Positions 8,081 to 17,362 of a DNA stretch of 64,000 bases are shown piece after piece. Each line of letters begins with the position of its first letter. The first letter of the stretch is position 1. Source of the DNA: an uncultured Clostridia bacterium (GTDB lineage Bacteria > Bacillota > Clostridia > Christensenellales > UBA3700); contig CALGRX010000002.1 in assembly GCA_937880755.1 (NCBI GenBank), positions 62,001 to 126,000 on the forward strand, in the 5' to 3' direction. The notes beneath the pieces were generated by a model, which had not been told where the DNA came from, did no database searches, and was given only the letters and a program-made list of their open reading frames with translations. The translations under genes and the position numbers were made by a program.

Positions 8081-9388
8081 TTATAGTTGATTGTCTTTGA
8101 TATAACCAAGCATATCGTCCACCGCTCTCTCGTAATATTGCAACTTACGTTGCTTCTTGTCCCTAAGAGGTTTTTCTAGTGGTGGCAATATGCCGAAATT
8201 GGCGTTCATTGGTTGGAAGTCTACGCTCGGCGTAGAGATATGTCTTTGCAGACTGCCTATTATAGTCGTGCTTGGTGCAACCCATTCGGTTTGTCCTCTC
8301 AACGCTCTATCCATATTGACGGCGCTGACAAGTCCGCTTGCCACGCTCTCCATATAGCCTTCCACACCGCATATTTGTCCCGCAAAGAAGATTTGCGGAT
8401 AATCTTTACTCTCAAAGCTTGCTTTGAGAAGGTCGGGCGACGATAAGAAGGTATTGCGGTGCATCACTCCGTATCGCACGATTTCCAGACTTTCAAGTCC
8501 CGGTATCATACCAAACACCCGTCTTTGCTCGGGGAAGGTGAGGTTGGTCTGAAAACCTACTATATTGTACGCCGTACCCTCGGCGTTTTCCTTACGAAGT
8601 TGCACCACCGCGTAAGGCTTTTCCTCAGTGTGAGGATTGGTTATTCCCACAGGTCTAAGAGGACCGAATCTCATAGTGTCTTCGCCTCTACTTGCCATAA
8701 TCTCAATAGGCATACACCCTTCGAAGACGTTGTTTTCAAAGTCTTTGAGCGGTGCTCGTTCGGCACTCGTGAGTGCGTTGTAGAAGTCAAGATACTGCTC
8801 TTTGTTCATTGCGCAGTTGAGATAGTCCTTGTCTCCCTTGTCGTATCTTGCGCCAAAGAACGCCTTGTTCATATCTATGCTTTCGGCGGTCACTATAGGC
8901 GCAACGGCGTCGAAAAAGTATAGATATTTTTGCCCAAAGGTATCTGCTATGCTCTTTGACAGTGCATCGGAAGCCAATGGTCCTGCCGCTATTATGGTAG
9001 GAATAGTGACGTCAATCTCCCTCACCTCGGCGTCTATTCTTCTAAAGCCGTCGAATGACGATAGACTTTGCTCTATCAACCTACTAAGCTTACGTCTATC
9101 TACCGCCAAAGCACCGCCCGCAGGCACTTGCGCCTCGTAGGCACACTTTAGCAGTAAGCTATCTAGCATCTCCAATTCTTTCTTTAATAGCCCCGAACCC
9201 GTGTCGGGCGAGGTAGATTTTAGGCTGTTGGAGCATACCAATTCCGCCAATTCGTCAGTCTTGTGACAAGGCGTAGGCTTTACCTTGCGCATCTCGTACA
9301 AGTCGACCGAGTATCCTCTCTTGAGCAGTTGGTAGGTTGCTTCACACCCTGCCAAACCACCACCTATTACGTTGATAGTTTTATTCAT
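8081..9388 (-). CDS. trmFO: TrmFO, folate/FAD-dependent tRNA (m5U54) methyltransferase
   Basis: Makes ribothymidine at position 54 of tRNA using methylene-THF and FAD. 435 residues. The N-terminal dinucleotide-binding motif is VIGGGLAGCEA (about 7-17). The TrmFO-typical segment CHKTDELAELVCSNSLKS follows near 41, and GQICGVEGYMESVASGL lies towards the C-terminus. The topA-trmFO-hslV order is the conserved Firmicute arrangement. Its start overlaps the topA stop by 8 bases, indicating translational coupling. Confidence 0.97.
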   Translation of the reverse strand: MNKTINVIGGGLAGCEATYQLLKRGYSVDLYEMRKVKPTPCHKTDELAELVCSNSLKSTSPDTGSGLLKKELEMLDSLLLKCAYEAQVPAGGALAVDRRKLSRLIEQSLSSFDGFRRIDAEVREIDVTIPTIIAAGPLASDALSKSIADTFGQKYLYFFDAVAPIVTAESIDMNKAFFGARYDKGDKDYLNCAMNKEQYLDFYNALTSAERAPLKDFENNVFEGCMPIEIMASRGEDTMRFGPLRPVGITNPHTEEKPYAVVQLRKENAEGTAYNIVGFQTNLTFPEQRRVFGMIPGLESLEIVRYGVMHRNTFLSSPDLLKASFESKDYPQIFFAGQICGVEGYMESVASGLVSAVNMDRALRGQTEWVAPSTTIIGSLQRHISTPSVDFQPMNANFGILPPLEKPLRDKKQRKLQYYERAVDDMLGYIKDNQL

Positions 9389-11459
9389 CGCTCTTTACGA
9401 TTTCCGTATGTTTGCAATCTTTGTTGGTGCACACGTACTTGGTGCCGTCCTTGCCCTTGACGATTTTCATCACGCCGTGGCACTCGGGGCAAAAGTACGG
9501 TGCGGGAATATCCCAAGCGATAAACTTGCAGTCGGGATATCCGCTACAGCTATAGTATGGCGTTCCCTTTTTGGAGAACTTTTTGTATACAGGCTTTCCA
9601 CACTGTGGGCAAGTTGCCGCAGGCTCGCCGTAAGGCTTGGTATTGCGACACTTAGGGAAGTTAGGACAAGCGAGGAATTTGCCGTATTTGCTATCTTTGA
9701 TGACCATTTTTGCGCCACATTTTTCGCAAATAACGTCGCTGACCTCCTCCTTTGGCTTGACCTTGACGCCGTCGTATTGCACTTCCAACACCTTTTGGTG
9801 GAAGTTAGGATAAAACTCGTCTATGACGTCGTACCACTTTGCTTTGCCCTCTTCTATCTCGTCGAGTTGCTTTTCCATCTGCGCGGTAAACTTGGTTTCC
9901 ATTATGTCGGGGAAGTATTTGACAAGTTGGTCGCACACTATCTCGCCCAATTCCGTAGGTTTGAGGAACTTGGCTTCTCTCTCGATATATTGACGCTTGA
10001 GTATTGTCGTAATGGTCTTTTCAAAGGTACTTGGTCTACCTATGCCGTTGTCTTCCATGGCTTTGATAAACGAGCCGTCGGTATATCTTGCAGGCGGTTT
10101 GGTAAACTTTTGCTCGCCTTCCACGTCCTTACACTTGAGCATTTCGCCCTCTTTGAAGTCGGGCAAAGTCTTATCCGCCTTTTCTTCGGTGGAAGAATAT
10201 ATGGCGGTATATCCCTTGAAGGTACACGTCTTGCCTTTGAGATAATACCCGAGTTTGTGACCATCGTCGTCCGATACGATATGCACCGTCAACGTATCGT
10301 AGAGAGCAGGCGCCATTTGGCTAGCCAAAAATCTCTCGTAGATAAGCTTGTATAGACGGTATTCTTCTCTCTTGATTTTGTCCTTGAGGTCTTCGGGGTT
10401 GCGGGCAAGCGTGATAGGTCTGATTGCCTCGTGGGCGTCTTGCGCACCCTTGGCCGTGCCGTAAACGTTAGGCTTCTTAGGGGCGTAGTCGTCGCCGTAA
10501 TTGCCCTTGATATATTGCAAAGCTTCGGCTTGCGCTTCGGTGGAAACTCTCACGCTATCCGAACGGATATACGTCACGAGTGCTACTTGCCCTTCGCCCG
10601 CCACCTCTACGCCTTCGTAGAGTTTTTGAGCTACTTGCGATACTTGCGTTGCGCTCATACCCAGCTTGGCGATAGCGTCTTGTTGCATTGTAGAAGTGGT
10701 AAACGGAGCGGGCGGTTTGCTTACCGACTGCGCGCGCTTGACGTTGTATACCGACCATACGCCGTTTTTGCTATGCTCTATTATTTTGTCGGCTTGTTCT
10801 TTGTTTTTGACCTTAAACTTTTTGCCGTCCACGTCGTTGAATTCGCACTTATATACTGCCGTAGACTTTTCTTTGGTTATTTTGGCGGTGATATTCCAAT
10901 ACTCTTCGGGCTTAAAGTTCCTAATTTCTCTCTCTCTTTCGACTATCATTCTCAGAGCTACCGACTGCACTCTTCCTGCAGACAGTCCGCTCTTGATTTT
11001 GCGGGATATGATAGGCGACAATTCGTAGCCAACCAGTCTATCGAGTACTCTTCTCGCTTGCTGTGCGTCCACCAATTCCATATTGATGGCACGCGGATTT
11101 TCTATAGCATTGAGTACGGCTTTTTTGGATATTTCGTTGAAGACGATTCTTGCCCTATCGTCCTTGATACCGCACACTTGCGCCAAGTGCCAACTTATCG
11201 CTTCTCCCTCACGGTCGGGGTCGGCTGCAAGATAAACCTTGTCGGCTTTGGCTATTGCCGACTTGATAGATTTGATGACTTCTACCTTGTCCTTGTTGAT
11301 CTCGTATTCGGGCCTATAATGGTTGTTGACATCTATACCCGTCTTACGCTCGGGCAAGTCGCGCACGTGTCCTTTGGACGCCATGACGCTATATTCTCTG
11401 CCGAGATATTTGGATATCGTCTTTGCCTTGTGTGGAGACTCTACTATAATAAGTTTCAT
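9381..11459 (-). CDS. topA: DNA topoisomerase I
   Basis: Type IA topoisomerase relaxing negative supercoils. 692 residues. N-terminal TOPRIM domain with IIVESPHKAKTI and the acidic triad region ADPDREGE (about 79-86); active-site tyrosine at about 297 in VTYIRSDS. The C-terminus has three four-cysteine zinc ribbons, beginning at CEKCGAKM, CPQCGKPV and CPECHGVM. The start ATG 11459 has AAGGAG upstream. It lies between dprA and trmFO, with 9 bp to dprA. Confidence 0.98.
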   Translation of the reverse strand: MKLIIVESPHKAKTISKYLGREYSVMASKGHVRDLPERKTGIDVNNHYRPEYEINKDKVEVIKSIKSAIAKADKVYLAADPDREGEAISWHLAQVCGIKDDRARIVFNEISKKAVLNAIENPRAINMELVDAQQARRVLDRLVGYELSPIISRKIKSGLSAGRVQSVALRMIVEREREIRNFKPEEYWNITAKITKEKSTAVYKCEFNDVDGKKFKVKNKEQADKIIEHSKNGVWSVYNVKRAQSVSKPPAPFTTSTMQQDAIAKLGMSATQVSQVAQKLYEGVEVAGEGQVALVTYIRSDSVRVSTEAQAEALQYIKGNYGDDYAPKKPNVYGTAKGAQDAHEAIRPITLARNPEDLKDKIKREEYRLYKLIYERFLASQMAPALYDTLTVHIVSDDDGHKLGYYLKGKTCTFKGYTAIYSSTEEKADKTLPDFKEGEMLKCKDVEGEQKFTKPPARYTDGSFIKAMEDNGIGRPSTFEKTITTILKRQYIEREAKFLKPTELGEIVCDQLVKYFPDIMETKFTAQMEKQLDEIEEGKAKWYDVIDEFYPNFHQKVLEVQYDGVKVKPKEEVSDVICEKCGAKMVIKDSKYGKFLACPNFPKCRNTKPYGEPAATCPQCGKPVYKKFSKKGTPYYSCSGYPDCKFIAWDIPAPYFCPECHGVMKIVKGKDGTKYVCTNKDCKHTEIVKSDE

Positions 11460-11468
11460 TGCTACTCC

Positions 11469-12473
11469 TTATATCATTGGGCATTTTACGTAATAATTGC
11501 CCGATATTTTTCTAACTAGTCCGTATATTTCCATTTCGCTTAGCAAGGCACTGAGTGCGGACACACCCATCTTGCTCTTTTCTAACAGCTCGGTGAAGTG
11601 CACTTCGCCGTCTAGCATATCCAAAATCATATGTTGTTCTATGCTCAATTGCACCTGTTGTTGCTCGTCCTTCGCTTGCAAGTCGCCTACGATATCGGTC
11701 GGATCGGTGACGATAGTACCTTGCAGTTCTTTGATTTTGCGATTGGTACCCTGACTCTGTTGAGCGAATATACTACCGGGGACGACGAATAGTTCTTTGC
11801 CTTGTTCCAAAGCGCAATCCGCAGTTATCATACTTCCGCTTTGTAGTCCCGCTTCGGGTATCAACACGCTTTCGGCAAGTCCGCTGACGATACGATTTCT
11901 CTCGGGGAAGCGGTATGCGTGTACCGTCGTACCTATGGGATATTCGCTTATCATCAAGCCGTTAGATATGATTTCTTGAGCCAAGGATAGATTTTCGGCG
12001 GGATAAACTTGGTCGAGTCCGGTAGCCACTACGGCTATGGTTTTGCCACCGCAATCGAGCGCCACTCTGTGGGCTACCGAGTCAATTCCTCTCGCCATTC
12101 CGCTGACTACGCATATATCCTTATCGACGAAGGCTTCCACGAATAGCTTGGTTACGTCCTTGCCGTACCTAGTTGCCTTTCTCGTGCCCACGACGGCAAT
12201 TTTTCTCGATTTGAGTAGGTCGAGATTGCCTCGGCAATACAAAACTATCGGTGGATCGTAGATATCCAAGAGCGCTTGGGGATACAACTCGTTGAGCCGA
12301 GTTATGGCTACCACGCCGTGCTCTTGCATCTTAGCAATCATCTCGTCCGCCACAGTAAAGTCATCGTATAGTTCTCTTGGATGCTCTACACTCTCGAATG
12401 CGGATATTCTCTTTTTGAGTGTGGCGTCTGCCGATAGCATTATCAAAGCTTTGTCGTCGTCGCTATATCTCAT
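11469..12473 (-). CDS. dprA: DNA-processing protein DprA (Smf)
   Basis: Loads RecA on incoming single-stranded DNA during transformation. Rossmann-like DprA core with RKIAVVGTRKATRYG (about residue 95), SGMARGIDSVAH and FVVPGSIFAQQSQGTN, followed by a C-terminal winged helix (MILDMLDGEVHFTELLEKS). I set the start at ATG 12473 (334 residues), which shares one base with the yifB stop (TAATG). An upstream in-frame TTG at 12482 would overlap yifB by 10 bases and is less likely. No other competence genes are in the window, so natural transformation is not implied. Confidence 0.95.
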   Translation of the reverse strand: MRYSDDDKALIMLSADATLKKRISAFESVEHPRELYDDFTVADEMIAKMQEHGVVAITRLNELYPQALLDIYDPPIVLYCRGNLDLLKSRKIAVVGTRKATRYGKDVTKLFVEAFVDKDICVVSGMARGIDSVAHRVALDCGGKTIAVVATGLDQVYPAENLSLAQEIISNGLMISEYPIGTTVHAYRFPERNRIVSGLAESVLIPEAGLQSGSMITADCALEQGKELFVVPGSIFAQQSQGTNRKIKELQGTIVTDPTDIVGDLQAKDEQQQVQLSIEQHMILDMLDGEVHFTELLEKSKMGVSALSALLSEMEIYGLVRKISGNYYVKCPMI

Positions 12474-14005
12474 TATTCCCAATATTTCCTATCCAAGGAG
12501 CGGTATTGTATCGCTTCCGTTATGTGTTGAGGGCGTATATCTTCACTACCCTCTAGGTCGGCAATCGTGCGAGCTACCTTGAGTATTCGTGTGCTTGCCC
12601 GAGCCGAAAGATTTAACTTCTCAAAGGCGTTTTTGAGCAAGGTTTCGCACGTCTTGTCAAGAGCGCAATACTTTTTGACTTGCCCGTTGGTCATATATGC
12701 GTTGACGAAGATATTACTGCCCTTGTATCTGTCTCGCTGAATTGCTCTAGCCTTTTCTACTCTCTTTTTGATTTCTGCGCTACTCTCGGCTTCTCCGTCT
12801 CCTCTCAATTCTTCATAACTTATATTGTCCACTTCTATCTGCAAATCTATTCTGTCTATGAGCGGACCGCTGAGTTTGGATACGTATTTGTGTATCTCGC
12901 TCGCGGTGCATTTGCACTGCTGAGTTTTTGAGCCGAAGTTGCCGCAAGGACAAGGGTTCATACTAGCCACCAACATAAATCTTGCGGGATATTCCAGCGT
13001 TTGCTTGGCTCTCGAAACGGTGACGTAGCCGTCTTCCAAAGGTTGTCTCAACGTTTCTAATGTCTTGCGCTGATACTCGGGCATTTCGTCCAAAAACAAC
13101 ACGCCGTTGTGCGCCAAGGACACTTCTCCCGGTTTAGCATTAGCTCCGCCACCTATTAGCGCGGGCATAGTTGCCGTATGGTGCGGTGTGCGGAAAGGGC
13201 GTCTGCTTACGATACCTTTGCTAGAGTCGAGCACCCCCGCTATCGAGTGTATCTTAGTCACCTCAATGGCTTCTTCAAAACTCATATCGGGCATTATCGT
13301 AGGCACGCACTTAGCCATCATAGTCTTGCCCGCCCCGGGTGGTCCAATCATAATGATATTGTGTCCGCCGGCAACGGCAATCTCTATTGCTCTCTTGGCT
13401 ACGAACTGTCCTTTGACTTCGCTAAAGTCTACGTTGTATTTGTTGAAAGCGGAATTGTTTACGAAGCGTTTCGTTGTCAGAGGCTTGTGTTCTTGCTCTC
13501 CTCTCAACAATTCCACCACGCTCTTGAGATTGTCTAATGCATATATCTCGCAACCATCGACGTAGGAGGCTTCTTCGGCGTTGGCTGACGGAATGATAAA
13601 CTTTTTGTATCCTGCTTGCAATGCCGATATCAATAGAGGCATTACTCCCTTGATATGTCTTAGCGTACCGTCCAACGACAGCTCTCCTATCATCACGTAG
13701 TCCTTGTATGATTTGTCCTCAATCTGCTCGCTTGCCGCCAAAATGGCAACGGCAATGGCAAGGTCAAAGTATGAGCCTTCCTTTTTGCTGTCGGCGGGGG
13801 CAAGGTTGATCGTGATTTTTTTGAGTGGAAAGGCAAATAGTGAGTTTTTGATAGCCGACCTGACTCTTTCTTTAGATTCCTTGACGGCAGTGTCGCCAAG
13901 CCCCACTATTTCGTAGCTTGGCAATCCCGCGTTGAGGTCAACCTCTATCTCTACCTTAAATCCGTCCACTCCGCTGAGTGCGTAACTGATAAGTTTTGCT
14001 AACAT
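12473..14005 (-). CDS. yifB: YifB/ComM-family Mg-chelatase-like AAA+ ATPase
   Basis: 510 residues. N-terminal Lon-protease-like domain without obvious protease function (LNAGLPSYEIVGLGDTAVKE; APADSKKEGSYFDLAIA), then an AAA+ core with Walker A GPPGAGKTMMAK and Walker B VLFLDEMPEYQ, and a C-terminal helical domain with LSARASTRILKVARTIADLEG. In Gram-negatives ComM is a branch-migration helicase acting in transformation; in Firmicutes the role is less clear, but the gene is commonly next to dprA as here. It follows the membrane-protein gene at 14028-16118 by 22 bp with no terminator seen. Confidence 0.94.
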   Translation of the reverse strand: MLAKLISYALSGVDGFKVEIEVDLNAGLPSYEIVGLGDTAVKESKERVRSAIKNSLFAFPLKKITINLAPADSKKEGSYFDLAIAVAILAASEQIEDKSYKDYVMIGELSLDGTLRHIKGVMPLLISALQAGYKKFIIPSANAEEASYVDGCEIYALDNLKSVVELLRGEQEHKPLTTKRFVNNSAFNKYNVDFSEVKGQFVAKRAIEIAVAGGHNIIMIGPPGAGKTMMAKCVPTIMPDMSFEEAIEVTKIHSIAGVLDSSKGIVSRRPFRTPHHTATMPALIGGGANAKPGEVSLAHNGVLFLDEMPEYQRKTLETLRQPLEDGYVTVSRAKQTLEYPARFMLVASMNPCPCGNFGSKTQQCKCTASEIHKYVSKLSGPLIDRIDLQIEVDNISYEELRGDGEAESSAEIKKRVEKARAIQRDRYKGSNIFVNAYMTNGQVKKYCALDKTCETLLKNAFEKLNLSARASTRILKVARTIADLEGSEDIRPQHITEAIQYRSLDRKYWE

Positions 14006-14027
14006 TTTTTACCCGTATTTTTTCTAA

Positions 14028-16118
14028 TTACTTGTTTCTTTTGAGCCACGCAAAGCTAAATATATATTTGAGTTGCTCTTTGAGCGGTCTTTTTAACGGT
14101 TGCACGGGTTGGTTGACCTCGTAGGCAATCGCGTCTATACAAACGTATATATAGTAGAAGGTCACAAGCACGCTCAACACGCTGAATACGATATAGAACG
14201 CGCTATTGCTTGCAAAGGAATATGCCGTGTCCCCCTGCGTACCGCTCACCACGCCGTTGATAGACAACAGTTGTGCTATATTGATAAAGCTTAGTAGCGA
14301 TAGTCCCGTCAATACGCCGTACAATCTCTTCTCGGGATTGATAGCAAGATATACGACCAACAACACCAAAGCTATCGGCAATATTTCCGCAGACGAGCCA
14401 GCGCCCAAAATCGCGTATGCCGTAACGATTGCCGAAGATAGCAACAACAAGTCGAGTCTATTGTGCTTTTTGACGTAAGCCACCGCACTGACGCCACCCA
14501 TCGTTATTACGAACAACCAATTGGCAACTTCGAGCAAGGTATTGCGAGCCTTGACGTTGCCGGCGCCGAATATAGCGTAGAGGTTAAAGCTATTGTCGGA
14601 GAGCAAAGCTTTGGTCTTGAAGAAAGCAAACGTCTTTTTAAATACGAACAGCACGTTGCCGTTTGCAATCTCCGCGTAGCAAGGTGCGATAGACAAGGCA
14701 AAGAAGCCTGCCAAGCACAACAGCATCGTCACTACGATAGAAAGCCTATGCTTTTCGTCCACGACTATTGCGTAGATTTCGAATACCAAAATTATAGGGA
14801 GCAACAAAAGCGCGTAGTTGCTAAGCGTAAGTGCCAAGGTGTACGTAACCGAAGTTAGCACGTATTTTTTCTCAAGCATAGCCGCAAACGTAGCTATCAA
14901 CAACGCTATAGCAACGGGTTGCCAGCTACAATACATTACGCCGTAGGTAAAAAAGAGAGGAACGAAAGCGTATATCGAAGCAAATACCGCGCCTTGCTTT
15001 TCGCTAGCGTACTTTTGACCAAGCGAATATATCACGTAGCATATTACTATATCGGCAATGAGCGTTGGCATTCTAAGCAAAATGCTATAGCCGAGCGACC
15101 CGGCTTCTATTCCCATTGCGTCTGCTAATTTTGCAAACACGGCAACGAAATAATATATTCCTACGGGTTGATTGATACCGGTATTGGCTGACATAGAGGA
15201 TACGAAGCCCGTCTCGCCGATATACTTGGCGAGCGAGGACAACTGACCAAGCATAGAGTCGTAGCCGTAAGTGGTGAGCAACACCACGAACCTCACTGCA
15301 AAAGCCCCCGCCAAAACGTACAAGAAAATAGCAAAATTACTACTGAGCGCCGTTGCGCCACTGTTTAGTTGTTCTCCGTCCGACTTTTTAGTGATAGGGG
15401 TTAGACTCTTCTTGAGGGCAATATAGGCTATTCCCAATATCGCCACCACTGCCAAGGCGAGCAGTATCACGAAAGCAATCGAGCCACCGTCGCTTAGGTC
15501 TCTATCTTTGTCTATCGTCACTTTGCTTACTACAGCGCCCTCTTCGACTTGGTCGGCTATGGATATGTCGATATTGTCAAATCCTACCTGTCCCGACACG
15601 TATTTGTTGGCAGAGCCTAGAGTAGCGCACAGCGTGTAATCGCCACTTTTAGCGACCTTGAAATAAACCGAGAAGGTCTGCCACTCGCTCGTCTTTTGAC
15701 TGACGTTGATACCGATAAATTGGCTATCTTCTACAAAGCCCACTCTTGCGCCTATATCGTCCGACGGCGTGATGCTATCGACCTTGATAGTCGCGCTGAG
15801 TTTGTAGGTCTTGCCCGACTTTAGAGCAACCGTCTGGAAGACGTATTCTCCCGCATTGGTAGAACTATCTCTATCAATGTACACGTATCTAGTGCCGAGT
15901 TGAGGGTCGTAGCCGTTCTCTCCCACTTTATTGCGTGGAAAAGTTACGTTGGTTGAACCCGTGGACTTTTTCCAACCAAGCACGTAGCCCGTAGACTCCG
16001 ATACGGCGTCAAACGAGCCGTTCTCCACTGTAGGTGCGGACTTGTCGTCGCTACAGCCTACGAGCAAGCAAGCTATAACGGCAATGATAAGTATTGCAAT
16101 TATAATTTTTTTATTCAT
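14028..16118 (-). CDS. Lipobox-bearing polytopic membrane protein, GT-C glycosyltransferase-like
   Basis: 696 residues. It opens with a classic lipoprotein signal (MNKKIIIAILIIAVIACLLVGC, lipidation cysteine about 22), then an extracytoplasmic beta-rich domain of about 160 residues. The pattern VENGSFD...GWKKS...YVYID...FDNIDI in that domain is that of a carbohydrate-binding/jelly-roll module. After a membrane segment near 215 and a short linker come about ten hydrophobic helices (about 265-650), ending in a basic tail. The membrane part resembles GT-C/PMT-like lipid-linked sugar transferases in shape (LSSLAKYIGETG, LIADIVICYVIYSLGQKY), but I do not see a diagnostic acidic catalytic motif, so the enzyme activity is only inferred. 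It has its own promoter (16148-16176) and may head the long yifB...aspS transcript. Confidence 0.6.
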   Translation of the reverse strand: MNKKIIIAILIIAVIACLLVGCSDDKSAPTVENGSFDAVSESTGYVLGWKKSTGSTNVTFPRNKVGENGYDPQLGTRYVYIDRDSSTNAGEYVFQTVALKSGKTYKLSATIKVDSITPSDDIGARVGFVEDSQFIGINVSQKTSEWQTFSVYFKVAKSGDYTLCATLGSANKYVSGQVGFDNIDISIADQVEEGAVVSKVTIDKDRDLSDGGSIAFVILLALAVVAILGIAYIALKKSLTPITKKSDGEQLNSGATALSSNFAIFLYVLAGAFAVRFVVLLTTYGYDSMLGQLSSLAKYIGETGFVSSMSANTGINQPVGIYYFVAVFAKLADAMGIEAGSLGYSILLRMPTLIADIVICYVIYSLGQKYASEKQGAVFASIYAFVPLFFTYGVMYCSWQPVAIALLIATFAAMLEKKYVLTSVTYTLALTLSNYALLLLPIILVFEIYAIVVDEKHRLSIVVTMLLCLAGFFALSIAPCYAEIANGNVLFVFKKTFAFFKTKALLSDNSFNLYAIFGAGNVKARNTLLEVANWLFVITMGGVSAVAYVKKHNRLDLLLLSSAIVTAYAILGAGSSAEILPIALVLLVVYLAINPEKRLYGVLTGLSLLSFINIAQLLSINGVVSGTQGDTAYSFASNSAFYIVFSVLSVLVTFYYIYVCIDAIAYEVNQPVQPLKRPLKEQLKYIFSFAWLKRNK

Positions 16119-16147
16119 ACCGTCCTCTCTGATGAATATTCAAATAT

Positions 16148-16176
16148 ATCATATATCAAAACGACGACTTTGACAA
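16148..16176 (-). promoter_or_regulatory. Promoter upstream of the membrane-protein/yifB unit
   Basis: On the minus strand, TTGTCA (16171-16176) then 17 bp then TATGAT (16148-16153). The start codon is 30 bp further. With no terminator between 14028 and 3149, this may drive a transcript from the membrane protein to aspS. Confidence 0.6.
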
Positions 16177-16469
16177 GCCCAAAAATAAAAAAATATTATA
16201 TTATAATAAAATTATATATAGAATATATTAAGTTTACTCTTTGTTCCCAATCTAACTTTTGGTTTGTTCAAGCATCCGATATCTCGCAACTTTTGTTCGT
16301 TTATGAGCGATTTTCAAAACAATTGCACTAAGCCGTAGCCCTCAAAAACTCAAAAAAACTCAACACGTATCGACAAAAATAAAAAAATGCTCACCTCTGA
16401 GTATCTTTTGCAAATAACAAGGTGTCTATGTATTTTCTTACAATATCGATTATCAAAAAAAATTGCAAG
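16177..16469. other. AT-rich intergenic stretch without a gene
   Basis: No ORF with an RBS or recognisable product on either strand. It contains poly-A/T tracts and, at 16365-16376, one copy of a 12-mer (TTGTCGATACGT in reverse complement) that also occurs at 1782-1793 and 44574-44585. Confidence 0.6.
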
Positions 16470-16493
16470 AAAAAAGGAAGTCGTTTGACTTCC
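16470..16493 (-). terminator. Terminator after rplS
   Basis: Perfect 7-bp GC-containing stem GGAAGTC/GACTTCC (16476-16482 with 16487-16493), loop of 4, followed on the minus strand by a T-run. It lies 13 bp past the rplS stop. Confidence 0.85.
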
Positions 16494-16506
16494 TTCTATC
16501 CAATGC

Positions 16507-16854
16507 TTATTTGAAAACTTCTCTAAGTCTTGCAGCCTTACCGATTCTGTCACGCAAGTAATAGAGTTTTGCTCTTCTGACTTTACCGTGACGAATGATG
16601 TCGATATGGTCGATCTTAGGAGAATGAAGAGGGAACGTTCTTTCTACGCCGACTTTGAAAGATACCTTTCTAACGGTAAAGGTCTCTCTAACGCTTCCGT
16701 TCTTCTTAGCGATAACTACGCCTTCGAATGCTTGGAGTCTTTCTCTCGTTCCTTCAACGACTTTTACAAAAACCTTGACGGTATCGCCGATTTCGATTTT
16801 TGGCAAGTCGGTACGCTCGTTTTCTTTTTCGATTACATTGATTATGTTGCTCAT
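16507..16854 (-). CDS. rplS: Ribosomal protein L19 (bL19)
   Basis: Protein of the 50S subunit at the 30S interface. 115 residues from ATG 16854 (MSNIINVIEKEN), chosen because GGAGGT lies 8 bases upstream. The frame is open further upstream but that region is leader. Family hallmarks are IGDTVKVFVKVVEGTRERLQAFEG and the C-terminal VRRAKLYYLRDRIGKAARL. In most Firmicutes rplS follows trmD directly; here it is separated from trmD by DUF1292, rbgA, rnhB and yraN and has its own promoter and terminator. Confidence 0.97.
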   Translation of the reverse strand: MSNIINVIEKENERTDLPKIEIGDTVKVFVKVVEGTRERLQAFEGVVIAKKNGSVRETFTVRKVSFKVGVERTFPLHSPKIDHIDIIRHGKVRRAKLYYLRDRIGKAARLREVFK

Positions 16855-16937
16855 TGACTTATACCTCCACATAATACGAAACATTCTTGCAAAATCTGCG
16901 TTTTTTGATTTTCAGAGGAATGTCCGAAGTCTTTTGC
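16855..16937 (-). promoter_or_regulatory. Possible structured L19 leader
   Basis: The roughly 85-nt untranslated region of rplS can form a stem with outer arms ACATTC/GAATGT and inner arms AAAATC/GATTTT. Firmicute rplS often carries an autoregulatory leader of about this size. I infer the class from position and fold only; I did not match it to a consensus. Confidence 0.4.
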
Positions 16938-16943
16938 TATGAT

Positions 16944-16972
16944 ATTCTAGCATAACAAATTAGTTATAGCAA
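16944..16972 (-). promoter_or_regulatory. rplS promoter
   Basis: On the minus strand, TTGCTA (16967-16972), 17-bp spacer, TAGAAT (16944-16949), ahead of the rplS leader and downstream of the yraN stop at 17006. Confidence 0.6.
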
Positions 16973-17005
16973 GCAATTTTTAGCAATAAATTATTTATTT
17001 TCCTA

Positions 17006-17362
17006 TCAAAAACCTGTTTTTTGCTCAAAGGCGTTCTCTATATGCTGTATTTTGCCTCTCAATATTGCTATCACGTCAAAGCGAGCCTGCGTGTCGTAGA
17101 GATGATTTTTCATTATATAATACCTTGCCGCGCCTATTATGCTACGTACTTTGGCGGGGGTGATTGCCTCGATAGGCATGCCGAATTTGGTATTATCCCT
17201 CGCCTTGACCTCGACGAAGACCAGCGTGTCGCCGTCCATAGCAACCACGTCTATCTCCCCTACTTTGCAACTAAAATTGCGTTCCAAGATAGTGTACCCC
17301 TTGTCCTCGAGGTATTTGGCGGCGATGCTTTCGCCTTCTAATCCCGTCTTTCTGTTGTTCAT
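17006..17362 (-). CDS. YraN/UPF0102-family nuclease-fold protein
   Basis: 118 residues with the restriction-endonuclease-like core of UPF0102: GLEGESIAAKYLEDKGY at the N-terminus, then GEIDVVAMDGDTLVFVEVKARD, which carries the E-x-D...E-x-K metal-binding pattern. The family is linked to nucleic-acid processing, but its role is not settled. It overlaps rnhB by 4 bases (ATGA), and the rnhB-yraN pairing is widespread. Identity of the family is sure; function is not. Confidence 0.93.
   Translation of the reverse strand: MNNRKTGLEGESIAAKYLEDKGYTILERNFSCKVGEIDVVAMDGDTLVFVEVKARDNTKFGMPIEAITPAKVRSIIGAARYYIMKNHLYDTQARFDVIAILRGKIQHIENAFEQKTGF

Noticed and set aside
10431..11519. 362-residue plus-strand frame inside topA
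   Set aside because: Antisense shadow of topA; no RBS and no recognisable fold.
14028..16118. Anti-sigma or sensor histidine kinase for the membrane protein
   Set aside because: No HAMP, kinase or anti-sigma domain is visible; all of the C-terminal part is membrane helices.
16350..16553. Small minus-strand gene after rplS (67 residues)
   Set aside because: It overlaps the rplS 3' end and the terminator and has no RBS; a shadow.
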